From: JBKDZR01 sp047971485 | GTDB lineage: Bacteria; Pseudomonadota; Alphaproteobacteria; Rhodobacterales; Rhodobacteraceae | Assembly: GCA_047971485.1 (NCBI GenBank) | Contig: JBKDZR010000010.1 | Location: 25,396-89,395 of the forward strand | DNA: 64,000 nt | Direction of reading: 5' to 3' | Part shown: in pieces, positions 50,367 to 58,896 of the stretch | Numbering within the stretch: position 1 is the first letter of the stretch | Layout of the letters: each line of letters begins with the position of its first letter | Position numbers and translations under genes: made by a program | Notes under the pieces: model-generated | Databases searched by the model: none | What the model saw: only the letters and a program-made list of their open reading frames with translations | Told to the model about the DNA's origin: nothing

Positions 50367-51136
50367 TTGCGGGCTCCGGCGATCAGGTTCAGCGATAGCA
50401 GCAGCGCGAAACAGGCCAGTACCGGCTGGAGCAGGGCAAAGGGCGCTTCGCGCCAGCTTGGCAGAAGTTCGACCATCATCAGGCCCAGTTCGGGTGTGGG
50501 CGCGCGCATGCCGACGCTGACGAACCCAAGCGCGGCGATGGCGGCGATGGCATTGGCCACGCCAAAGGCGGCCGCCGTGCGCAGCATCGGGCCGATCTCG
50601 GGCCACAGGATGCGGCGGAAGATCCAGACGGGGCCAAAACCCTGCAAATGCGCGGCCTCGACCGCCGGGCTGGACATCAGCGCGCGCGCGGCGCTGCGGG
50701 TCAGGCGGAAGAACTCGATCCATTGCACCGCGGCGATCCCGGCCCAGAAGGCCAGCGCGGTTGAGGGCAGGATTACCCCCATCATCAGCACCATGAGCAG
50801 CGCCGGCAGGGCCAGCACGCTATCGGCCAGAAGGCTCAGCGCGCGGTCGATCCAGCCCCCCCGCCAGCTGGCAAAAGCCCCAAGCGCGATGCCAACCGCC
50901 GCCGCCGTCGCCGTGGCCGCAAAGGCCAGCAGCAGCGACAGGCGCAGCGCATGGGCCAGACGCGAAAACATCGAGCGTCCCAGATGGTCATAGCCGAAAG
51001 GCGCGCCCGCATCCGGGCCGGCCAGCACCTTCATCAACGATTGCTTGAAGGGGCCGATGCTGTCAAAAACCGGGGCCAGCAGGGCAAAGCCCACCAGCGC
51101 GGTCAGCAGGGCCCAACCGATCCGGGCCGCGCTCAT
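50363..51136 (-). CDS. Peptide/nickel ABC transporter permease (DppC/NikC-like)
   Basis: A 257-residue permease with about five to six helices, shorter than typical DppC (around 280-300). AGPDAGAPFGYDHLGRSMFS near residue 40-60 and the EAA-loop region SSPAVEAAHLQGFGPVWIFR are recognisable. Both ends overlap neighbouring genes by four bases (ATGA), so the operon is strictly coupled. Confidence 0.9.
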   Translation of the reverse strand: MSAARIGWALLTALVGFALLAPVFDSIGPFKQSLMKVLAGPDAGAPFGYDHLGRSMFSRLAHALRLSLLLAFAATATAAAVGIALGAFASWRGGWIDRALSLLADSVLALPALLMVLMMGVILPSTALAFWAGIAAVQWIEFFRLTRSAARALMSSPAVEAAHLQGFGPVWIFRRILWPEIGPMLRTAAAFGVANAIAAIAALGFVSVGMRAPTPELGLMMVELLPSWREAPFALLQPVLACFALLLSLNLIAGARK

Positions 51137-52077
51137 GATGCGACCGCGCGTGGGTCAATGCGGCGGGCGATCAGATCGACCACCGCGTTCAGCAACACGA
51201 AACCCAGCCCCATCACCAGCGCCGTGCCTTGCACCATCGGCACATCGCGGTGAAACACCGCATGGATCAGCGCATGGCCGATACCTGGCCAGCCAAAGAT
51301 GGTTTCGACCACCACAACACCCTCGGCCAGCAGCACGAATTGCAGGCCAAGATAGGTGACGACCGGCGCGCCGATATTGCGCAGCCCGTGATGGCGCAGC
51401 ACCTGGGCGTCGCTCAGCCCCTTGGCCTGTGCAAAGGCCCATGCCGGGCTGGCCACGACGCCGGTCATCGCATCGCGGGTGATCCGTGCGGATGCCGCCG
51501 CCAACCCCAGTGCCAGCGTCAGCGCCGGCAGGATGAAATGGGCAAGGCTGCCATGGCCGGCAGCAGGCAGCAGGCCAAACTGCACGGCGATGATCACGAT
51601 CAGCACCAGCCCCATCAGGAATTGTGGCACCGCCCGAAAACCGGCCGCCACCACCAGCAGCGCCCGGTCAAACCGCCCGCCTGCATTGAGACCGGCGTAG
51701 ATGCCAAGCGGCGGGCCGATCAGCAGCGACAGCCCCAGTGCTGCGACCGAGAGTTGCAGGCTGGCGCCAAGCTGATGCGAAATCTCGTCCCAGACGGGCC
51801 GTCCAGACACCAGCGAGCGGCCCAGATCCAGCCGCGCCAGATCGCCGATCCAGTGCAGGAATTGCGTCAGCGGTCCGGCCTGAAGGCCCAATTCTGCCCG
51901 CACGCTATCGGCCAGATCGGCGGTGACCAGATCATAGCCATAGCGTGCCGCCGCGATCCGATAGGCCATATCGCCCGGCATCGCCTGCATCATCAGGAAC
52001 GACATCAGCCCGACGACAAAGGCCACCCCCGCCGCCTGCATCAGACGAAAGGCCAGCGCGCGCACCACTGCGTTCAT
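51133..52077 (-). CDS. Peptide/nickel ABC transporter permease (DppB/NikB-like)
   Basis: A 314-residue permease. FRLMQAAGVAFVVGLMSFLM is the first helix. LGLQAGPLTQFLHWIGDLAR then LDLGRSLVSGRPVWDEISHQ is the usual periplasmic loop. AQAKGLSDAQVLRHHGLRN is the ATPase contact loop. It overlaps the binding-protein gene upstream and the second permease downstream. Confidence 0.91.
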   Translation of the reverse strand: MNAVVRALAFRLMQAAGVAFVVGLMSFLMMQAMPGDMAYRIAAARYGYDLVTADLADSVRAELGLQAGPLTQFLHWIGDLARLDLGRSLVSGRPVWDEISHQLGASLQLSVAALGLSLLIGPPLGIYAGLNAGGRFDRALLVVAAGFRAVPQFLMGLVLIVIIAVQFGLLPAAGHGSLAHFILPALTLALGLAAASARITRDAMTGVVASPAWAFAQAKGLSDAQVLRHHGLRNIGAPVVTYLGLQFVLLAEGVVVVETIFGWPGIGHALIHAVFHRDVPMVQGTALVMGLGFVLLNAVVDLIARRIDPRAVAS

Positions 52078-53573
52078 TCGGCAAATTCCGCCGATTTCAG
52101 GCCATAGGTGCGCTCATAGGGGTCGATCACGATGCCTTTGACGTTGGTCGCCACTGCTGCCGTCTGTTGATACCAGGCGATGGGCAGCACCGGCAGCTCG
52201 GCCTGAAGCGTGGCCATCAATGCGCCGCGTTCAGCATCGGTGCCGCCTTCGCCGGCCAGCTTGTGCACTGCGGCGGCGAAGTCGGGATTGTCCCAGTTCA
52301 TCGCCCCCCAATCGCCATTGGGGGCAAAATCCTGCACCAGGGTGCCGACCGGATCGGGCACCAGCGCGAAATTGCGCGCAAACAGGGCCATTTCCAGCGT
52401 GCCGGCCGCATGTTTAGCCGGAATTTCCGAGGAATTCGTGGAGTTGATCGTCACGGCGACGCCGACCTCGTGGAACAACTGTTGCAGCACGGCAGCGGTC
52501 AGCGGCAGTTCGGGGCGGTCGGGATAGGTCAGCAATTCGACCTCGAACCGCTGGCCATCCTGTTCCAGAATGCCATCCGGGCCAGGGGTCCAGCCGGCCT
52601 CGGCAAAGGCGGCTTTGGCGGCCTCGGGGTCATAGTCCAGCGGGGCCAGCCCATCGTCATGCCAGGCGCCCATGGCGGGCGGGAAGAACTGCGTGGCCGC
52701 CGCCGGATAGCGCAGGATCGCCTGGGCCAGACCCGCGCGATCAATGGCCAGCGACAGGGCGCGGCGTTCTTCGGGGGTGTCGAAGAACGGCGAGGCCAGG
52801 TTCAGCTTCAGCATCAGGACACGGGGGATTGAGATCGATTCCACGGTCACGCTGTCCACAGATGCCAGCCGCGCGGTCGAGGCCGGATCAAGGTTCAGCA
52901 CCAGATCGGCATCGCCCGATTCCGCCATCAGCGCGCGCGTCTCGGCCCGCGTTGCGGAAACATAATTCACCGCAGGCAGTTTGGCCGAGCCGCCCCAATA
53001 GGCGTCAAACCGTTCGGCCTTCAGCGTCATCGGCGGGGTCAGTTCGGTGACCCGGAACGCCCCGGTGCCGATCAACGCCGTCACCCGGCCGTCGTCATCA
53101 TAGGCGGCGGGGGCCAGGATGCCGCTGCGATATTCGGCCAGAAAGGCGGGCAGAGCGGCGAAGGGTTCGTTCAGGGTGATGACGACGTCTTCCCCCTCGG
53201 GGCTAATCGCAGTGACGGGCGCGCGGGCCAGCACGCCATTCTTGGTCAGCGACCAGTTCAGCGCATTTGCCGCCGCCCCTGCCGTCAGGGTGCTGCCATC
53301 ATGGAATGACACATCGGGGCGGACATGAAACCGCCAGACCAGATTGTCATCCGAGACCGACCAGCGATCGGACAGGCTCGGCAGCAGATGACCGTTGGCA
53401 TCGCTGTCCACCAGCGTTTCCATCACATCCATCTTCTGAAAGATGTTCCCCGACAGGACCGGATCTGCGGCCTTGATCTCGAACGGTGCCGCAACATCCA
53501 GCGTGGCGGTGTCGGCCAGTGCGACGGTGGGGATCAGGGCAGCGGTCAGGGCAAGGATCGGCAAGGGGCGCAA
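52074..53573 (-). CDS. Peptide/nickel ABC transporter periplasmic binding protein (SBP family 5)
   Basis: A 499-residue family-5 binding protein. No suitable ATG exists, and TTG at 53573 is proposed as start because GGAG lies six bases upstream and the result is a clean signal peptide (LRPLPILALTAALIPTVALA). The mature chain has IFQKMDVMETLVDSDANGHL, LVWRFHVRPDVSFHDGSTLT and LALSIDRA-like AIDRAGLAQAILRY. The ligand could be peptides, nickel or a metallophore; nothing nearby decides. The promoter likely lies in the AT-rich bases near 53585-53600. Confidence 0.88.
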   Translation of the reverse strand: MRPLPILALTAALIPTVALADTATLDVAAPFEIKAADPVLSGNIFQKMDVMETLVDSDANGHLLPSLSDRWSVSDDNLVWRFHVRPDVSFHDGSTLTAGAAANALNWSLTKNGVLARAPVTAISPEGEDVVITLNEPFAALPAFLAEYRSGILAPAAYDDDGRVTALIGTGAFRVTELTPPMTLKAERFDAYWGGSAKLPAVNYVSATRAETRALMAESGDADLVLNLDPASTARLASVDSVTVESISIPRVLMLKLNLASPFFDTPEERRALSLAIDRAGLAQAILRYPAAATQFFPPAMGAWHDDGLAPLDYDPEAAKAAFAEAGWTPGPDGILEQDGQRFEVELLTYPDRPELPLTAAVLQQLFHEVGVAVTINSTNSSEIPAKHAAGTLEMALFARNFALVPDPVGTLVQDFAPNGDWGAMNWDNPDFAAAVHKLAGEGGTDAERGALMATLQAELPVLPIAWYQQTAAVATNVKGIVIDPYERTYGLKSAEFAE

Positions 53574-53639
53574 GGCGATCTCCAATGTGATATAATATAA
53601 CGCTCGCGGGGTGCTAGCCGCAGAGCCGTCGAACTGCAA

Positions 53640-53880
53640 GCCACATCTCGGTCAGCGGCCGGTTTTTCCGATCCACCGGTAGGATCCTGTCCGTTCAGCG
53701 CCGCATTTTCAAAATCGGTGATCAGGACATGCAGTGCCACCTCCCATTCGCCGGGACGCGGGGTGGTCAGCGGGCCGGTGTGCCATCGGTTCGGACAAGC
53801 GCGATCTTCACCTCCTTTGGCGTCAGTGCGGTGAAGTCGCCCTCATGAACTGTGACCGCGATGGTGACAGGGCCCGTGTC
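53640..53880 (-). pseudogene. Frameshifted fragment resembling the C-terminus of a CopD/YcnJ-type copper resistance protein
   Basis: Reading the minus strand, one frame gives GPVTIAVTVHEGDFTALTPK then EVKIALVRTDGTPAR and a stop. The next frame continues directly with PLTTPRPGEWEVALHVLITD and FENAALNGQD. Joined, they resemble the periplasmic C-terminal domain of CopD-like proteins, where 'LTPKEVTLAL' is followed by 'PGRWTVRVDILVSDF'. No upstream part of such a gene is present. The frame shift and the missing body indicate a pseudogene, and the family call is tentative. Confidence 0.4.
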
Positions 53881-53907
53881 GGGACGGTGGGACCCCTGCC
53901 ACGATGG

Positions 53908-53931
53908 CGACCCGACCCGACCCGACCCGAC
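53908..53931. repeat. Short tandem repeat (CGACC), 4.8 copies
   Basis: Five-base units CGACC repeat without error from 53908 to 53931. Located at the upstream edge of the copper-resistance-like remnant, it may mark slippage or a recombination joint. Confidence 0.8.
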
Positions 53932-54339
53932 AGCACGGCGCTCTGCGTCATGGGTGATGCGATTGTCGCGCGCCAGGGGGCGAATGTCTGCGGGTCTGTG
54001 GGCCAAGGGTTGTCAGGTCAAGGTCGTGGCTGCCCGGAAAAAGCATTGCAAGCGGTAGAGTGATATCAATGGCCTCGGAAAATGACTGCTCTGAGGCCTT
54101 GTTGACGCCGCCCCCTTACGGCGCGGGACAAGCCCGAAGGGCGCCGCGCCATCACTGGGGCGGCCCACCGGTCTGGCGCTCGGCCACCGTTAGTGCGACG
54201 CTCTGAGGGCACGCTACCACGGCCACCATGAAACCGCACTGATCACAGGTTGGGTGCGCCAGCCCCCGGTCCGGCGCTGGCGCGGCTTGCGCGCTGGTGG
54301 TAACGCCCGCTCTGTCCGCTAAGCCGCCTGTCGCAAGCG

Positions 54340-54513
54340 GTCAATCCTTAGGGCCGTTGGTATGAGGTATATCAAGTCGCCTTGAAAGCAGTTCCAACAT
54401 TGATCCGGCGCGTAGGGATCGCAGATTTCGGCAAGCGCATTCAACATGCGGGCGAAGCTTCTTGGCCGATGCGTTGAAGATGGGCTTTCAGTCTGGAGAA
54501 GGCCACCCCTGAC
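54340..54513 (-). pseudogene. C-terminal remnant of an IS630-family transposase
   Basis: The minus strand reads VAFSRLKAHLQRIGQEA in one frame and, after a shift, MLNALAEICDPYAPDQCWNC in another, then FKAT-stop-YTSYQ. This matches the usual end of IS630-type transposases (FSKLKAHLRRIGARTF, then LWxALGxICDLYxPxECWNF and FKAAGY). At least two frame changes and a stop in the FKAAGY block show the element is dead. Only the last 55 or so residues remain. No matching terminal repeats were identified. Confidence 0.75.
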
Positions 54514-54537
54514 GGTGCCATCCCCCGGGAGCCGCAC

Positions 54538-55539
54538 TCAGCGCAGGCAGATGCCCTGAAGCCGGATCCAGTCCGTATCGCTGAGCACGGGCTGGGTGTC
54601 TAAGTGCAGGGCCTCCAAAGCCTTGGGATCAAAGGTGAGACGGGCGGCGTCCAGATAGGGCTGGGGCGAAACCGCAGCTGCAGTAAACCGTTCTGTCAGC
54701 CGGTCATCCGGGGGGGGTAGCGGGGCTTGGGTCAGGACATCGGTGGCATAGCGGGCGATGGCGGCGTCCTCGACCCGGCCCTGGGTCAGCAGATGCAGGG
54801 TGACACCGGCCCCGGCGCTGGCCATGAAATCGGCCATGGCGTCGGTGGTGTCGGCGCGGGCGGCCTCGACCAACAGGGCGCCGGCGGTGACCTCGGGGGT
54901 GGGTACGGTTTCGATCATGTCGCGATGGATCAGCAGCAAGCCACCGGGCAGATGGGCAGTCATCACCGGACCGCCGGGCACGACGACGATGTCCCAGGGC
55001 GCATCGCCGAACAGGCGGGTGCCGAGTGCATCCAGTACTTGCCGGGTTTCGCCCGCGCGGCAGGGGCGCCCGACAACGGGTTCCAGTTCTGCCAGGATGC
55101 GCCGACCGATGTCCTGACGGGTGCTTTCCGGGACGATCGTTGCCGTATAGCGCACCAGCGCCCCGGGCAGCCAGAACGCCCCCAGCGCCACGATTGCCAG
55201 ACAGATCAACGCCAGCACCGAAAGACGCAGCCGGCCGGGCCGGGGACGGCTGCGGGACACGGCACGGCCGACCGTACCGATGGCCTCAATCATCTCGGCT
55301 TCGTCGATCTCCAGGGTTTCCTCGGAATCGGCGCCGGGCCGGTAGAGCGCGGGTTTCCCCCCGGGGTTCATCCGTTCGACGGCGGGCAGCGACCAATGGG
55401 CCAGCGCGATATCGGCCTTGTCCTTGATTACCAGCGTCGCTTCGCCCAGCGACACGAACACATCGCGTCGTTGCGCGCCGTCTTCGGCACGCCAGATGCC
55501 GGGACATTCCAGCCGCTGATACTTGCTCAAGGCCGTCAT
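54538..55539 (-). CDS. Membrane-anchored protein with degenerate M48 peptidase-like domain
   Basis: A 333-residue protein of uncertain function. Residues 1-90 have no known motif. A transmembrane helix is at about 110-132 (LSVLALICLAIVALGAFWLP). The outer part resembles a small Zn-peptidase fold: PWDIVVVPGGPVMTAHLPGG then LLLIHRDMIETVPTPEVTAG parallels 'NAFALPGGxIxVTRGLL...' of M48 enzymes, but the place of HExxH reads VEAARADTTDA, so catalysis is unlikely. The start at 55539 avoids a non-homologous extension. The gene stands alone, divergent from the EamA gene. Confidence 0.6.
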   Translation of the reverse strand: MTALSKYQRLECPGIWRAEDGAQRRDVFVSLGEATLVIKDKADIALAHWSLPAVERMNPGGKPALYRPGADSEETLEIDEAEMIEAIGTVGRAVSRSRPRPGRLRLSVLALICLAIVALGAFWLPGALVRYTATIVPESTRQDIGRRILAELEPVVGRPCRAGETRQVLDALGTRLFGDAPWDIVVVPGGPVMTAHLPGGLLLIHRDMIETVPTPEVTAGALLVEAARADTTDAMADFMASAGAGVTLHLLTQGRVEDAAIARYATDVLTQAPLPPPDDRLTERFTAAAVSPQPYLDAARLTFDPKALEALHLDTQPVLSDTDWIRLQGICLR

Positions 55540-55734
55540 GGGACGGAACTGCCTGTCTTTTTCTGCCTGGGGCCAACCTAATGCAGTGCGGGCGGGGCGT
55601 CCATCGCAGCCGTAAGGGGGGTGGGTCCCATCCCCCGCGTGCCGGCAGGCGGGAAGCGGGTTTTCAAACCAGGGCATGCCCCGGTTCTCCCCGTCGGTCT
55701 TGACAAGGTGTGCCGTCCCTGTGCCTTTGCGCCC

Positions 55735-56676
55735 ATGCGTGCCTCCGATACCCACCCCGAACTTGCCGCCCTTTTCGTCCTGATTGCCATGGCGCTGATG
55801 GGGCTGGTCGATAATCTGGTGCCGATCATCGGTGAAACGACGGGGTTGTGGCAGTTCCAGATCTTGCGCAGTGGGCTGGCATTGATCCTGCTGTGCGTGA
55901 TCGCGCGCTGGCGGGGATGGCGGCTGGCACCCAAGCGATATGGTGCGGTGCTGTTGCGCAGTTTCCTGGTGTCCTCGGGGTTGATCCTCTATTTCGCCGC
56001 GCTGGCCCTGTTGCCTATTGCCGAGGCGGTTGCCGGGCTGTTCACCGCCCCGATCTTTGTCCTGCTGCTCTCGGTTCTGTTCCTCGGCCAGCGGATCGGG
56101 CGGGTACGCGTCGTCGCCGCGCTGGCCGGTTTTGCTGGTGTCCTGCTGGTTTTGCGCCCGGATGCCGGGGGGCTGGGGCTGATCTCGATTCTGCCGGTGG
56201 CGGCGGGTGTCGTCTATGCGATGGGGCAGATCATCACCCGGGAATATTGCGGTGGAGAAAGCGCGCAGACCCTGACCTTTGGTTTTTTCGCCGGCATGGG
56301 GGTCTGGGGGCTGATTGGGCTGGCGGTTCTGTCAGTGTTCCCGCAGCCCGTGCCCGATGGCGCTGCGGGCTTTCCCCTGCGTCTGTGGGGGCAGATGTCG
56401 GCGGCGGCCCTGGGGGGCACCGTGGCGCAGGCCGTGGCATCGCTGGGCTGTGTCGGTCTGATCACCCGGGCCTATCTGATGGCCGAGGCCTCCTTCGTGT
56501 CGGTCTTCGAATATGCAATGCTGATCTCGGTGGTGTTCTGGGCCTGGGTGCTGTTTGGCGACCAGGTGGATCTGTGGACCGGGCTGGGGGTTGCGATCAT
56601 CATCGTCTCGGGCGCGGTGCTGGCCTTGCGGGGCAAGCCGGCATCCCCTGACCGGCCGACGCGCCTGCCGGTGTAA
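55735..56676 (+). CDS. EamA/DMT-family transporter
   Basis: A 313-residue membrane protein with ten hydrophobic helices arranged as two EamA repeats. Typical are the first-repeat end IAEAVAGLFTAPIFVLLLSV, the following LGQRIGRVRVVAALAGFAGV, and the second-repeat end ASFVSVFEYAMLISVVFWAW. Such proteins export amino acids, metabolites or drugs. The start ATG at 55735 is favoured because the sequence before it is not membrane-like. Ligand unknown. Confidence 0.88.
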   Translation: MRASDTHPELAALFVLIAMALMGLVDNLVPIIGETTGLWQFQILRSGLALILLCVIARWRGWRLAPKRYGAVLLRSFLVSSGLILYFAALALLPIAEAVAGLFTAPIFVLLLSVLFLGQRIGRVRVVAALAGFAGVLLVLRPDAGGLGLISILPVAAGVVYAMGQIITREYCGGESAQTLTFGFFAGMGVWGLIGLAVLSVFPQPVPDGAAGFPLRLWGQMSAAALGGTVAQAVASLGCVGLITRAYLMAEASFVSVFEYAMLISVVFWAWVLFGDQVDLWTGLGVAIIIVSGAVLALRGKPASPDRPTRLPV

Positions 56677-56677
56677 G

Positions 56678-56691
56678 CGGGCTTTGGCCCG
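56678..56691. terminator. Short hairpin between convergent eamA and marR
   Basis: CGGGC (56678-56682) and GCCCG (56687-56691) pair with a TTTG loop, two bases past the EamA stop and 12 before the marR stop. It could terminate from both sides, though no T-run is present. Confidence 0.4.
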
Positions 56692-56703
56692 TGGTCATCG
56701 GGG

Positions 56704-57135
56704 CTACAGCGCTGTGACCCGTCGGCTGATCTGGCGCATCAGCGATTTCAGTGTCTCGGCTTCGGTTGTATCCAGCCCGCTGAGCAGCGTCATTTCGACC
56801 TGCATGGCGAGTTTCATCAGATCATCGGCCAGGGCTGCCCCCTGATCGGTGATGGCGATGGACACCACGCGCCCGTTTTCGGGGGGGCGGTTGCGTGTGA
56901 CATGGCCAGCCTTGACCATCGTTCCGATCAGGCGTGACAGGGTGGACATTTCGACCGAGACCAGTGTCGACAACTCGCCCAGGGATTTTGGCCCGGTCTG
57001 CCGCAGGATGGCCAGCACACGATACATGGGCAGCGTAACGCCATAGGGCGCGATGCGCTTTGAAAAGGTCTCGCCCAAGGCCACACCCACCCGGTTGAGC
57101 AGATACGGCAGCGAGTCGGTGAACCAGTATTCCAT
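56704..57135 (-). CDS. MarR-family regulator of the gamma-resorcylate cluster
   Basis: A 143-residue MarR protein. The start at 57135 gives MEYWFTDSLPYLLNRVGVAL. The HTH reads SLGELSTLVSVEMSTLSRLI, then the wing NRPPENGRVVSIAITDQGAA. It is divergent from the TRAP operon of the 2,6-dihydroxybenzoate pathway. Palindromes TTTGCA-N2-TGCAAR at 57298 and 60215 lie before the TRAP and ring-hydroxylase genes and are its probable operators (inference). Confidence 0.88.
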   Translation of the reverse strand: MEYWFTDSLPYLLNRVGVALGETFSKRIAPYGVTLPMYRVLAILRQTGPKSLGELSTLVSVEMSTLSRLIGTMVKAGHVTRNRPPENGRVVSIAITDQGAALADDLMKLAMQVEMTLLSGLDTTEAETLKSLMRQISRRVTAL

Positions 57136-57297
57136 GCGGTGCCGTAGGCTGGGTCGTTGGCGGCCAGGGATCGGATGATCCCGGGGACCGCGCACAAATC
57201 TGTTGCTTGGCGTTATTTTAGGGGTGAGGCACCAAGGGACACAAGGGAAATGATTGCTGCTGCAATATTTTTCTGAACAATGGATGTGATAAAAACA

Positions 57298-57311
57298 TTT
57301 GCAATTGCAAG
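57298..57311. promoter_or_regulatory. MarR operator candidate TTTGCA-N2-TGCAAG
   Basis: TTTGCA-at-TGCAAG contains the perfect 12-bp palindrome TTGCAATTGCAA (57299-57310). It lies 59-72 bp upstream of dctP, in the gap (57136-57369) shared with the divergent marR. It matches the palindrome at 60215-60230. Confidence 0.65.
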
Positions 57312-57369
57312 AGTTGGCGCTAGGTTTCGAATCACAGCGCCCAAAGGCGCCGTTATTTGGGAGGAAATG

Positions 57370-58377
57370 ATGTTCAGATCGACCGTTGCGGCCCTGTGCC
57401 TTGCCATGCCCTGCGCGCTTGCCGCGCCCCTTTGGGCCGCCGATTACACGCTGAAAGTGTCGTCGCCGACCAATAACGATGCCATTTTGCGCTGGATGCA
57501 GGGGTTCGAGACCCGGCTGGAAACTGCAACAGATGGCGCCATTGACGTTCAGCTTTTCCCTGCCAATCAGCTGGGCCAGATCCCGGCGACGATCGAGGGC
57601 GTGGCGATGGGCACCATCGAGGTGACGGCCCCGGCCTCCAGCTTCTTTGTGCAGTATGACCGTCGCTTCGAGGTGCTGGACGTCCCCGGCCTGTTTGCCG
57701 ATCTGGCCCATGCCCAGGCCACTCTGGCCGATTCCGAGGTGTTGGATCGTCTGGCCAGCTATGGTCAGGATCAGGACATCGAAACAATCGCGGCCTTCCC
57801 CCATGGGCCCTTGGGGATTGTCAGCAGCCGGGCGGTCGATACAGCCGCAGATCTGCAAGGTCAGCGGATCCGGGTGGCCGGGCCGACGGCGCTGGCGACG
57901 GGGCCGCTGTCGACGCTGGGGGCCGCGCCGATCTCGATGCCGCTGGGCGAGGTGCTGCCGGCGATGCAGAACGGGGTGGTTGACGGGCTGATCGCCGGGC
58001 TGCCCGTCTTTACCACTGGGCGCTATTACGATGTGGCCGAGGGGCTGACGGTTCTGCCCGAAAGCTATCTGATCGTGACGGCCGTTGCCTCGTCGATCTT
58101 TCTGGACATGATCGGCGAAGATCTGGCCGCCGAGGTCCGCCGTGCCGCGCGCGGGGCGCTGGACGACACCAACGGCTGGAACCTGACCGCCGTGGACGGC
58201 GTGCGCGGGGTGTGGGAGGAAAATGGCGGCCGGATCATCGAGCTGTCCGACCAGGATGCCCGGACCTATCTGGATGCCGTTGACCAGGTTCTGCCCCAGG
58301 CCGAAGCGCAAAACCCGGCCCTGGCCGGCGAACTGGCCTTCCTGCGTGGCGTTGCCGAACGCCATGCGGCCGACTGA
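57370..58377 (+). CDS. dctP: TRAP transporter periplasmic substrate-binding protein (DctP-type)
   Basis: A 335-residue binding protein. The second of two adjacent ATGs (57370) is best spaced from GGGAGGA. The signal peptide is FRSTVAALCLAMPCALAAPL with cleavage after WAA near residue 24-25. The mature chain starts DYTLKVSSPTNNDAILRWMQ. The ligand-binding Arg block reads LQGQRIRVAGPTALATGPLS, then PISMPLGEVLPAMQNGVVDG. Position in front of the gamma-resorcylate genes suggests that it captures 2,6-dihydroxybenzoate or a related acid (inference). Confidence 0.9.
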   Translation: MFRSTVAALCLAMPCALAAPLWAADYTLKVSSPTNNDAILRWMQGFETRLETATDGAIDVQLFPANQLGQIPATIEGVAMGTIEVTAPASSFFVQYDRRFEVLDVPGLFADLAHAQATLADSEVLDRLASYGQDQDIETIAAFPHGPLGIVSSRAVDTAADLQGQRIRVAGPTALATGPLSTLGAAPISMPLGEVLPAMQNGVVDGLIAGLPVFTTGRYYDVAEGLTVLPESYLIVTAVASSIFLDMIGEDLAAEVRRAARGALDDTNGWNLTAVDGVRGVWEENGGRIIELSDQDARTYLDAVDQVLPQAEAQNPALAGELAFLRGVAERHAAD

Positions 58378-58415
58378 AAGGGGCCGCGCGGGGCCCGTGT
58401 CCCGCGCGCATCCTG

Positions 58416-58895
58416 ATGATCAACATCCTTCTCAATCGCGTGGCTGCGGGCCTGTCGTTGGTTCTGTCGCTTGGCTTGCTGGCCATGGTCGGGTTGGCCT
58501 GCGTGAACGTGGCCCTGCGCTATGTCTGGCAGGTGTCGCTGTTATGGGCGGACGAAACGCTGGTTTTCGGCATGATCACCATTGCCTTTCTCGGGACGAT
58601 CGTCGTGTCCATCCAGGAAAACCACCTGCGCATGGAGCTGCTGAGCCGGATCCTGCCCGCCCGGGCCGGATGGGTGCTGCGCGGGATCGAGTTGGCGGTG
58701 ACCGCCGGGGTTGCCGGGTTCGCCGCCTGGTATTCGCTGGCGGTGATCCGGCGGCTGCTGAGCCGGGGCACCCTGAGCAACATGGCCGAGGTGCCGCTGT
58801 GGCTGATCAATGGCGTGGTGCTGGTCGGGTTGGTCGGCATGGGTCTGGTCGCCCTGGTGCGGCTGATCCAACATCTGTCCGGGGGACGTGCGTGA
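58416..58895 (+). CDS. dctQ: TRAP transporter small permease (DctQ-type)
   Basis: A 159-residue, four-helix protein. Helices are visible at about 10-32 (AGLSLVLSLGLLAMVGLACV), 48-67, 88-110 and 128-148. The cytoplasmic loop VVSIQENHLRMELLSRILPA is typical. It lies 38 bases after dctP, and dctM begins right after its stop. Confidence 0.88.
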   Translation: MINILLNRVAAGLSLVLSLGLLAMVGLACVNVALRYVWQVSLLWADETLVFGMITIAFLGTIVVSIQENHLRMELLSRILPARAGWVLRGIELAVTAGVAGFAAWYSLAVIRRLLSRGTLSNMAEVPLWLINGVVLVGLVGMGLVALVRLIQHLSGGRA

Positions 58896-58896
58896 C

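Larger units (their letters stand above)
53574..54537. other. Gene-poor scar with remnants of at least two genes
   Basis: These 964 bases contain no intact gene. They hold the short promoter region of the ABC operon (53580-53610), a broken copper-resistance-like fragment, a CGACC repeat, an inverted repeat GGCCTC (54071-54076)/GAGGCC (54093-54098) and an IS630-type transposase end. The stretch 54100-54320 shows nothing I can name. The mixture suggests repeated insertion and deletion. Confidence 0.6.

Noticed and set aside
57310..57345. A tRNA-like T-loop string (GGTTTCGAATCAC)
   Set aside because: No acceptor, D or anticodon stems can be arranged around it; it lies in the promoter region of the TRAP operon.
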